Assembly (NCBI RefSeq): GCF_014201355.1
Contig: NZ_JACHEG010000006.1
Coordinates: forward strand, 1-49,805
DNA length: 49,805 bases
From: Aliirhizobium wenxiniae
Lineage (GTDB): Bacteria; Pseudomonadota; Alphaproteobacteria; Rhizobiales; Rhizobiaceae
Direction of reading: 5' to 3'
Shown: piece by piece, positions 15,947 through 22,843 of the stretch
Layout: each line of letters begins with the position of its first letter
How positions within the stretch are numbered: the stretch's first letter is position 1
The notes under the pieces: model-generated
Told to the model about the DNA's origin: nothing
Databases searched by the model: none
The model's input: only the letters and a program-made list of their open reading frames with translations
Program-made: the position numbers and the translations under genes

Positions 15947-16939
15947 ATGGATGAACACAGCGCAGAACGCCTCGCAGCCATCGTCGAATCTTCCTTCGAC
16001 GCGATCATCAGCAAGGATCTTTCCGGCACGATCGTCAGCTGGAATAAGGCCGCCGAACGCATGTTCGGCTACGCGGAAAGCGAAGCGGTCGGACAGCCGA
16101 TCTATCTGATCATCCCCGAAGACAAACGGGATGAGGAGGCGGATATCCTGCCCCGGCTGAAGCTGGGGGAGCAGATCGAACCGTTCCAGACGACCCGGCG
16201 CCATCGAGACGGGCGGATGGTCCCGATTTCGATCACCATTTCTCCAATCAAAAGCGGGGTCGGTAGGCTTGTCGGTGCATCGAGCATCGCCCGGGATATC
16301 TCGGAGACGCGCGAAAGCGATCGCCGGCTCCGCCTTCTGATGCGGGAAATCAATCACCGCGTGAAAAATCAGTATGCGGTCGTTCTTGCCGTTATCAGGC
16401 AAACGGCGACACGCTCGCGCTCAATCGATGAATTCGAGCAGCGGGTCCGCGAACGTATCATGGCGCTTTCTCATTCACATGATTTGCTGTCGCAGGTCGA
16501 TTGGGCCGGGGTGAGGCTTGCGGATCTCGTGGCGCATCAGATCCAACCCTTTCACGCTTTACAGCCGGTCCAAATTCTGGGCCCGGAAATCGTGCTTGAC
16601 GCCAACGCTGTCCTTAATCTTGGCATGGCGTTCCACGAACTGATCATGAATGCGATGCGCTTTGGGGTCACGGATCTTGGCGGCATATCCGTTACCTGGG
16701 GGCTGACGAGAGATCAAGGCGGCGATATTTTCGAACTCGTCTGGTCTGAACCGGCCGTAGCTTACGTCGATCTGCTGGCGCAGGAGGAGGGCTTCGGCGC
16801 CCTCGTCCTCGGTAAGCTTGTGCCCACCGCTTTGTCCGGCCATGCGCAATGGAGTTTCACGGACGAGCGGATCGTCTGGAAGCTGGCAGCGCCGCTGGCG
16901 CGCATCCAGATCGGGCTGGGGGCTTCGGCCTCGTCTTGA
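15947..16939 (+). CDS. PAS-domain HWE sensor histidine kinase
   Basis: This 330-residue soluble kinase has one PAS domain (about 5-125: AAIVESSFDAIISKDLSG, SWNKAAERMFGY, VGASSIARDISE). The HWE core has H-box REINHRVKNQYAVVLAVI, N-box HELIMNAMRFG and the WSE motif, ending in a shortened ATPase domain. The N-box AMRFG departs from the usual AAKYG. ATG 15947 is preferred because it sits next to the PAS start; an upstream ATG at 15872 adds 25 unconserved residues without a ribosome binding site. It lies just upstream of another kinase gene on the same strand. Confidence 0.88.
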   Translation: MDEHSAERLAAIVESSFDAIISKDLSGTIVSWNKAAERMFGYAESEAVGQPIYLIIPEDKRDEEADILPRLKLGEQIEPFQTTRRHRDGRMVPISITISPIKSGVGRLVGASSIARDISETRESDRRLRLLMREINHRVKNQYAVVLAVIRQTATRSRSIDEFEQRVRERIMALSHSHDLLSQVDWAGVRLADLVAHQIQPFHALQPVQILGPEIVLDANAVLNLGMAFHELIMNAMRFGVTDLGGISVTWGLTRDQGGDIFELVWSEPAVAYVDLLAQEEGFGALVLGKLVPTALSGHAQWSFTDERIVWKLAAPLARIQIGLGASASS

Positions 16940-17118
16940 CGCTGCTCGGTGGGCAAGTTGACCGGATGTCTTGAATAATCGGCACAGCTTGGCGAGCGAT
17001 CCAAGCGCAATCCCGCCAAAGAAACGCTTCACGGGCACGGCACTCCAAAATCAGGATTCCCTTAGCTCACCGCCATCCGGCATGATAAGCAGCGGACGAA
17101 TATGGTCGTGAGTCGCAA

Positions 17119-18195
17119 ATGACAGAATCCGAAGAATCGCCAATGAGCCCCGAAACGGTAGCCGACCTTCCTCAACTTGGGGAGGCGCTGGATGATGACC
17201 GCTTCCGACAATTCCTCGACCACGTCCCGTTCGGAGTGGCCGTGGCAGAACTCGCGTCGGACGAGGTGCTCCTATACGCCAATCTTGAATTTGAGCGATT
17301 AATCGGCATTTCAGCTGAGGACGTGCAGGGCAAGCCATGGTCATCACTCCCGTTGGTGCGCTCGGTGAGTGGAGACCAGGATCTCACGACTGCCATTGTG
17401 GCTGGAGAGGAGTATCTGGGAACATTTGCGACATCTTCCGGGACGGAGCCCGATTCGTACATTGACGCGTGGTCAAATACGATCGTCAATGACGCAGGAA
17501 CCCCTCTCTTTCGTCTTGTTGCTATCGCGACTGCGAACACTGGACAAACCGCCACTGACCTGGCCACCACGCTGGGAGAAAAGGATGTGCTGCTCAAGGA
17601 GTTGCAGCACAGGGTCAAAAACAATCTTCAGATGATCACAGCGCTGATCCGCATGGAAGCCCGAAACGCGCAACATCCGGATGAGGGTGAGCGTTTCAAC
17701 CGACTTGCAGGCCGGGTAGACGCGCTGACGATCTTGTATCGCTCTCTTTCCGACACCAACGCGGATGAGACTGTCGACCTCGGGACCTATGTTAGCCAGA
17801 TTGCCTCGGCGGTAATGGCAGCGCATGCGGTTCAGGGTATTCGCCTCGATATGAAGGTCGACACCTGGCCAGTCTCCGTCAATATCGCGATGCCCGTCGG
17901 TCTGGTCATCAATGAATTGATGACGAATGCCCTCAAACATGCGTTCAAGGGACGTGATGGCGGTGAGATTGTCTTGCGCTGCGTCGTGGATGACGCGGGC
18001 TGTAGGATCTCGGTTGCAGACAATGGCATCGGTCTCAGCCATCCGTCCGACTGGCCAAGACGCGGAAAGCTCAGCGCGATGATCGTGCAATCGATCAAAC
18101 ATAACGCAAAGGCTGATGTTGAGGTGGAGTCGACGACCGGGATGGGCATGAAGGTCACCATCGTCTTCGAAAAGCGAGAAGCAGGTCAAGCTTAG
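17119..18195 (+). CDS. PAS-domain HisKA_2 sensor histidine kinase
   Basis: This 358-residue soluble kinase has a degenerate PAS domain (about 28-145: FLDHVPFGVAVAELA, LYANLEFERLIG). It then has the HisKA_2 H-box LLKELQHRVKNNLQMI, N-box INELMTNALKHAF, a full D-box VADNGIGL and a glycine-rich TTGMGMKV end. Unlike its HWE neighbours it keeps the canonical ATP-binding boxes. A second in-frame ATG at 17143 is possible. The receiver at 18531-18914 lies convergent just beyond and could be its partner. Confidence 0.9.
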   Translation: MTESEESPMSPETVADLPQLGEALDDDRFRQFLDHVPFGVAVAELASDEVLLYANLEFERLIGISAEDVQGKPWSSLPLVRSVSGDQDLTTAIVAGEEYLGTFATSSGTEPDSYIDAWSNTIVNDAGTPLFRLVAIATANTGQTATDLATTLGEKDVLLKELQHRVKNNLQMITALIRMEARNAQHPDEGERFNRLAGRVDALTILYRSLSDTNADETVDLGTYVSQIASAVMAAHAVQGIRLDMKVDTWPVSVNIAMPVGLVINELMTNALKHAFKGRDGGEIVLRCVVDDAGCRISVADNGIGLSHPSDWPRRGKLSAMIVQSIKHNAKADVEVESTTGMGMKVTIVFEKREAGQA

Positions 18196-18203
18196 AGTGG
18201 CGT

Positions 18204-18512
18204 TTATCGCGCTGGGGAAATGGCGCAGACGCCAGGGATATCGATCGGCCCATTTTCCAGTTCCGCAACTGGTTGGGGATTTCCTCCTTCTTCAAGGCTG
18301 CTAGGTTCGGCGAGGGCGTAGCGGAGCGCATCACCTTGGGGGTGGTGGCCCGCGACCTTTAGAAAGTCATCCACTGACCCTCTCGTCTCAGTGCCGCCGG
18401 AAGCCGGGTTCGCGCGGTGGACGACGGTCGGTTCCGTTGCGTTTCCGTCGCGCTCCAGAAACCACCTGTCTCCGTTGGCGCTTATAAAAAACTCTGATTT
18501 TGTTTCGTTCAT
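18204..18512 (-). CDS. Hypothetical protein with GDRWFL motif
   Basis: This 102-residue protein starts at ATG 18512 behind an A/G-rich AAAGAGAG site. The opening FFISANGDRWFLERDGN, then VVHRANPASGGTETR and a VDDFLKVAG helix, is a pattern I associate with a small rhizobial protein of unknown function. The last 40 residues are low-complexity. It is 18 bases downstream of the receiver gene on the same strand, so the two are probably co-transcribed. Confidence 0.65.
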   Translation of the reverse strand: MNETKSEFFISANGDRWFLERDGNATEPTVVHRANPASGGTETRGSVDDFLKVAGHHPQGDALRYALAEPSSLEEGGNPQPVAELENGPIDIPGVCAISPAR

Positions 18513-18530
18513 CGCACTCTCTTTTTCACC

Positions 18531-18914
18531 TTAAAGCAATGTAGCCATCCGATTGAGTTCAACTGTCACGGCGCCAACATCGTAAGGCTTCGAAAAAAAC
18601 ACCGCACGGGTACGGAGGTCGCTATCGACGGGACGCTTGTGGCCAGACACGATAATGATTTCGATAGATGGCCAACGGTCTCGAACAGCTCGTGCGAGCT
18701 TCATTCCGTCCATGCTACCTGGCATGTCTATGTCGGTGAACACGATCCGTATATCGGCGCGTGCCTCCAGGATAGCGATTGCCTGATTTGCATCGCTCGC
18801 TTCCACGACATCAAAGCCGGCATCCTCAACGAAAGCGACTGCGAACATCCGCACAAGTGGCTCATCCTCGACGACAAGCACAAAGCCTTTGTTTCGTACA
18901 GGACCGTTGGCCAT
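18531..18914 (-). CDS. Single-domain response regulator (receiver)
   Basis: This 127-residue CheY-like receiver lacks an output domain. Present are the acidic pair in VVEDEP, the phospho-Asp in FTDIDMPG, the Ser/Thr switch in IIVSGH and the Lys in FFSKPYD. ATG 18914 behind TTAGG is preferred over a GTG 12 bases upstream. It is a plausible target of the nearby kinases, in the manner of stand-alone receivers in rhizobial stress signalling. Confidence 0.92.
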   Translation of the reverse strand: MANGPVRNKGFVLVVEDEPLVRMFAVAFVEDAGFDVVEASDANQAIAILEARADIRIVFTDIDMPGSMDGMKLARAVRDRWPSIEIIIVSGHKRPVDSDLRTRAVFFSKPYDVGAVTVELNRMATLL

Positions 18915-19141
18915 CAACCTAATCACCGAATAAACGCTTAGCCTATATCAACACTCTGCTCGAAACACCGCGAGGGCATTGAATGCTCCGGCGCCCTAGA
19001 TGTTCGATGGGCTTGATAACGATCGGGCATACGGGGTGTTGTTTGCAAGGTTGGACAAGCAATAGCCGCTGTGCGGAGCACCATGTCGAAATACCGGCGA
19101 CAAAAGTCGTGCGGTACGCGCCTCCACTCTGCGTCAGGACA

Positions 19142-19351
19142 TCAAGGAGAAGCGGTCGCCAATGCTCGTCTGGCCTCAGTGCTCGAAAACAGACCATCAG
19201 CGGCTGCCGAACATTTCTCGAGCGAATCACTCCATGCGGGACCCGATTTCCGAGCATGCCGCAACCAGGTCCGCGCCTGCGCAGGCGTTTCGATCGTAAT
19301 CAGCAAACCGTCTTCCGTCGGCCGCACCGGTCCTTTCCATTGGCCCGTCAA
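19142..19351 (-). CDS. DUF982-like small protein, TTG start
   Basis: This 69-residue protein starts with TTG behind GGGAGAA. The layout is that of DUF982: an N-terminal GPVRP strand, ETPAQARTWL helix, a middle helix with a Cys (SLEKCSAAADG) and a final STEARRALATA helix. The WP pair typical of the family is not present, so it is a divergent member. It would be the third DUF982-type gene in the window. The 200 bases on its 3' side hold nothing clear. Confidence 0.5.
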   Translation of the reverse strand: MTGQWKGPVRPTEDGLLITIETPAQARTWLRHARKSGPAWSDSLEKCSAAADGLFSSTEARRALATASP

Positions 19352-19416
19352 CGTCTTCTCCCGTTTTAAATCAAACCGACATAAACCGTTAGACTTTCGC
19401 CTAATAATGACGATCG

Positions 19417-19569
19417 TTAGGCCGCTATTCGACGAGCGGCCTTATGAATGGCCTTTGCATCGTCTCCATGCTCGGCCACGATCGCCTTGGCGTCTTCCAA
19501 GTCAATCCGGTATTTCTTGGCGACTGCAACGGCGCTTAAAGGCGCGCCAGCACCTTTTTCATTGGACAT
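19417..19569 (-). CDS. Small hypothetical protein, 50 residues
   Basis: An excellent ribosome binding site (AGGAGAG) lies 5 bases before ATG 19569. The product opens MSNEKGAGAPLSAVAVAKK and then has two short helices (DLEDAKAIVAEHGDD, IHKAARRI). The fold may be a small helix-turn-helix-like bundle similar to DUF3606, but the family match is not certain. It is too short to assign a function. Confidence 0.55.
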   Translation of the reverse strand: MSNEKGAGAPLSAVAVAKKYRIDLEDAKAIVAEHGDDAKAIHKAARRIAA

Positions 19570-19671
19570 TTCGCTCTCCTGGGAAAATTGACCGTGCCGA
19601 CCGCAAAAAGTCTGGCACCTTACCAACCTAGATGGGGTGGCTGATCGCGAATTTCCACACCAGTCCGCCAA

Positions 19672-19860
19672 CTATCGCTTCCTCCAGCCTAGTTTGGTTT
19701 TGATCCCTGACGGCACGCGGCCATTAAACCAAATCCGAGCGCGGGGTCGTAACTGATAAGTTACCTTGATCCGCATGGGAGCATTGTCTTGGGAACCAGC
19801 CTCTGACCAAAACATTTCCTCGCTGAAATCGCAGTAGGACATCCACTTGAAACGCTTCAT
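19672..19860 (-). CDS. Small hypothetical protein, 62 residues
   Basis: GAGGGGG precedes ATG 19860. The protein is rich in aromatic and basic residues (MKRFKWMSYCDFSEEMFW, then RIKVTYQLRPRARIWF) and ends in a basic WRKR. It has no signal peptide. I do not recognise the family. It lies about 100 bases upstream of the small gene at 19417-19569 on the same strand and may be co-transcribed with it. Confidence 0.5.
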   Translation of the reverse strand: MKRFKWMSYCDFSEEMFWSEAGSQDNAPMRIKVTYQLRPRARIWFNGRVPSGIKTKLGWRKR

Positions 19861-20047
19861 CACCAGCCCCCTCTTACCGGCGCGCACCGTTCCATCTGAT
19901 CAACGCACCCACGTCGGCCCCTCTGAAACTCTTCCCGCTCGCTAATACACCTTACCGTTCGTAATCATGCGTGGATCGCCACGCTTTGCTCAACGCCGAG
20001 CGATCCGGGCTCGACGGGAAACTATCGCCACCTACAGGATAAACAGA

Positions 20048-21124
20048 TTGACGACCGAGCATTCTACCGAACCCAGGAAGGAAAGCCTGGCGGAGCAACT
20101 GGGAGATTGGCTGCGAGAACGCCCGGTCGGCCAGCGATGGGCGATCCTGCTCGCCGTCACTCTGGTTGCCCTGCTGCTTGACGTCGGCACCTACCAGCAA
20201 CAGCTATCGATGGCGGCGCTTTATATCGTCCCAGTGACCATCGCCTGCTGGACGCTAAGCACGCGACAAGCCCTTCTGTTCACAGTGGCTGTCGCAATAG
20301 TCGCTGGGCTACGTTACCCGATGTTCAGTCCCGACCCTGACTTCTGGATCGGTTTCAACAACAATGTCGGGCGATTGATTTCGTTTGGTGTCAACGCGGC
20401 GGTCGTCATGGGTCTCAAGCGCTCACATGATCGAGTAGCTTACCTGGCTACACATGATCCGCTGACTGGCGTGTATAACCGCAAAGCATTCGAGGACGAA
20501 CTGAGACTGCGGTTGTCCAGCACGATCGGACCGCGCCGACCGCTCCTCATAGCCTACATTGATTTGGACGGGTTCAAGGGCGTCAACGATCAGCATGGCC
20601 ATGCTGCAGGCGATCTGGTGCTGACGGCATTTGCAGCGTCTGCTAACAGCTTCACGTCCGAGGCGCAGATTGCAGGGCGGCTCGGCGGCGACGAGTTTGC
20701 GATCGCCATAGCCGTCGCCGACCATGGCGAAGCGATCAGAACGGCGCAAGACCTTCATACCGAATTGACGGCGGCGCTCTCGTCGACCGGTTATCTGGTA
20801 GGTTGCAGCGTGGGGGCACTCTTCGTTGACGTAAGCGATGGTCGCTCAGCCGAGCAGTTGATCATCGCCGGCGACAATCTCATGTATGCGGCGAAAAATG
20901 CCGGCAAAGGCAAGGTCCAGTTGTCCATGGGACCACACGCGAGCAGGTACTCGTCGAACCGAGACTTTGGAACTGCTATCAGGAGGAGCGCAAGCCCTGC
21001 TCCTTCACTAGAAACAGCGCTTAAGTCGAGCTCGGCTCCTGAGGGCGGCTACGGTCACGCTGAGTACCTCCGGCCGAGTCACGCGGCAGCCCACAGAGGT
21101 TCCCCGACAGGAAGTTTCGGCTAA
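20048..21124 (+). CDS. Membrane-bound GGDEF diguanylate cyclase
   Basis: This protein of about 358 residues has an N-terminal membrane part of roughly four hydrophobic segments (WAILLAVTLVALLLDVG, AALYIVPVTIACW, ALLFTVAVAIVAGL and a short fourth). A full GGDEF domain follows: THDPLTGVYNRKAF, AYIDLDGFKGVNDQHGHAAGD and the active-site GRLGGDEF. It should make cyclic di-GMP. No RxxD inhibitory site is evident five residues before the active site. A TTG at 20048 with AGGA upstream is chosen; an ATG at 19967 would add 27 weakly supported residues. The C-terminal 60 residues are low-complexity. Confidence 0.88.
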   Translation: MTTEHSTEPRKESLAEQLGDWLRERPVGQRWAILLAVTLVALLLDVGTYQQQLSMAALYIVPVTIACWTLSTRQALLFTVAVAIVAGLRYPMFSPDPDFWIGFNNNVGRLISFGVNAAVVMGLKRSHDRVAYLATHDPLTGVYNRKAFEDELRLRLSSTIGPRRPLLIAYIDLDGFKGVNDQHGHAAGDLVLTAFAASANSFTSEAQIAGRLGGDEFAIAIAVADHGEAIRTAQDLHTELTAALSSTGYLVGCSVGALFVDVSDGRSAEQLIIAGDNLMYAAKNAGKGKVQLSMGPHASRYSSNRDFGTAIRRSASPAPSLETALKSSSAPEGGYGHAEYLRPSHAAAHRGSPTGSFG

Positions 21125-21429
21125 GTACTCTGTCAGGTCAGCTGGGCGATGAAGACATGTATGTAATTGTCCCGCGCAGATGACGCCATAGTCTCAACCT
21201 TTGATCCGCCAAGCTGGCACGTCCACTGCGGTCTCGATGAGGTACGTCTGACCAAAGGCCGCCTCGCTGTGCTCGGCTCGATCGGCGTCCGCAACGGCCG
21301 CATCGTTTCCTTCCCCTGTGCGTTTCGCTTCCATTCCTCGCAATGCAAAGAAAGCTTCCCCTTGGCCGTCCTCCACCTTGTTTCAGCCTTTCAGATGCGG
21401 GCCGCTCGTCTCCGGTCCTATCGACTGCC
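21125..21429. other. Stretch without a confident gene
   Basis: A minus-strand GTG frame (21194-21376, 60 residues, ending ETAVDVPAWRIKG) is open, but its start context is weak and I recognise no family. Nothing else was seen. Together with the truncated DUF736 gene beside it, this may be decayed mobile DNA. Confidence 0.3.
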
Positions 21430-21711
21430 ATGAAGCCGCGATGGACGCGGCCCGAACAACCGAAAAGGAATCCGACGTTGGCAACCATCCGGACCGTCGA
21501 GCGCACGTCTGATAAAGGACCCGACTACCGCATCCTGGCGGGGGCAAGGGAGTTCGGCGCAGCCTGGAATAAAACTTCGAACGAAGGCCGCGACCATCTC
21601 TCGGTCAAGCAAGAAGCCCCGAGCTTCCCGGCCCCGATCTGCGCAACGGTGATCGAGGTCGAAGGCGAGGAAGGCCTCACCCTCATCTGGTCCCGGTCCA
21701 ACAGGGACTGA
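21430..21711 (+). pseudogene. DUF736 protein lacking its N-terminal part
   Basis: The C-terminal two thirds of DUF736 is clear: TSDKGPDYRILAG, EFGAAWNKTS, DHLSVKQEAPSFPAPI and VEVEGEEGLTLIWSR. The normal opening (MATIG..., then a first beta hairpin of about 35 residues) is replaced by unrelated basic sequence. DUF736 genes are typical passengers of alphaproteobacterial conjugative plasmids and integrative elements. Translation from ATG 21430 is possible, but the protein would lack its first strands. Confidence 0.7.
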
Positions 21712-21756
21712 TCCGGAGTGCCCCGCCCGTGAGGGCAGGGCTCTCCATGTCAGAGA

Positions 21757-22050
21757 TCACTTGTTTAGTTTATCCTTGAGCGTCTTGGCCGGCGCGAAGG
21801 TCAGTTTGTCTTCCTCAAGCACTGCATCAAAATCCACTTCGACGGCAGGTCCGCTCGCTTTGCCTTCTTCCCACATCGCACGTAGCTTAGCGATATCGTC
21901 GCGCTTCTGCATCCACTTGGCCGACCAGTCACGCATGGCCTCGCGTACAACCTCGCTCGCGCTGGCATACGCGCCGCTATTAACGGCATCGCGCAACAGC
22001 TCTGCGTGTTGCGGGGTCATCGAGACGCTGACTTTTTCAACATTGGGCAT
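21757..22050 (-). CDS. ParD-type (CC2985-like) antitoxin
   Basis: This 97-residue antitoxin has an N-terminal ribbon-helix-helix: VEKVSVSMTPQHAELLRDAV, then SGAYASASEVVREAMRDW. An acidic, extended C-terminus follows that would normally cover a ParE toxin. ATG 22050 begins the conserved region. No ParE-like gene follows; downstream is the DUF736 remnant on the other strand. It is thus an orphan antitoxin. A near-perfect palindrome 16 bases upstream is a likely autoregulatory operator. Confidence 0.85.
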   Translation of the reverse strand: MPNVEKVSVSMTPQHAELLRDAVNSGAYASASEVVREAMRDWSAKWMQKRDDIAKLRAMWEEGKASGPAVEVDFDAVLEEDKLTFAPAKTLKDKLNK

Positions 22051-22065
22051 AGCTACATGACTTCG

Positions 22066-22090
22066 TTTGGTAGTAATTATTACCACCAAA
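22066..22090. promoter_or_regulatory. Palindrome upstream of parD-like gene (operator)
   Basis: TTTGGT (22066-22071) and ACCAAA (22085-22090) flank a nested GGTAGTAAT/ATTATTACC repeat with one mismatch. The AT-rich symmetric element immediately precedes the antitoxin gene, as expected for ribbon-helix-helix autorepression. Confidence 0.6.
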
Positions 22091-22145
22091 CGTATGGCGC
22101 GGCAACTTCTCCGTTACAGCGCACGTGTACCGGCTCGCTTTAGCG

Positions 22146-22622
22146 TCACTGGGGCAATCCGTCGGATGGAGCCGGAACTCTGCCGGTCCAATAGCCGGAT
22201 CGCTCGAAACGTCCATTACGATCAACGGCACGCTTCGGTAGCGGGCGTCCATTGTATGAACACCGAACTGATGGGAGGTAAACTGGTGGGGAAACTCCGA
22301 CCGTCGCACGACCGTCGTTGGCGGACGGTCGCACGAACTGGGCGTGGATGGTGCCGGTCTCCGCACCCAGAGCGCCATCCACTTCAGCGTACATTGCTCG
22401 ATCGACGCCCAGAATGTCCCGTGCGTCTAAAATCGGCCTCAGGGCGACGCTCAGCTCAAGCAAAAAAGCTTGTTTCTTCTCCCGTGCGCGATGCGCGGCC
22501 TCGGTTGTGGCGAGTTGCGCCGCTGCCTCAGCCAGACGGTGCTCCAGCAGCCTGATATTTTCGGACGTCTGCACTGCCTGCGCCTCCCGCTTCGAATGCT
22601 CGAGAATGCCCGAAGTTTCCAA
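22146..22622 (-). pseudogene. Remnant of a PAS/GAF sensor kinase
   Basis: The frame opens with a coiled-coil linker (RLAEAAAQLATTEAAHRAR) leading into KKQAFLLELSVALRPI, the typical entry to a GAF domain of rhizobial HWE kinases. It then gives a shortened GAF start (LGVDRAMYAEVDGALG). The rest of the GAF and the whole kinase core are missing, and the tail is unrelated sequence. It may be a relic of a kinase like the broken one at 1795. It lies downstream of the hybrid kinase on the same strand. Confidence 0.5.
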
Positions 22623-22843
22623 ACATTCCTAACTGTCATCGCGAATGAGATATTGTCGGAAGAATGTATTTCCAATAGTGTATTTCCCGGGATGTCCGTT
22701 GACCGCACGGAGCTCAAAACCGCTTTTTTAGCTTTCTTGGCTAGGCGGGCGATCCGGTAACGGCCCCCATATCGGTCGCTCCGACCAAGTGGTTGACAAG
22801 GTGGGATAAAGCCAACAAATGACGGGTAGGCGGTTCGTGTCCT

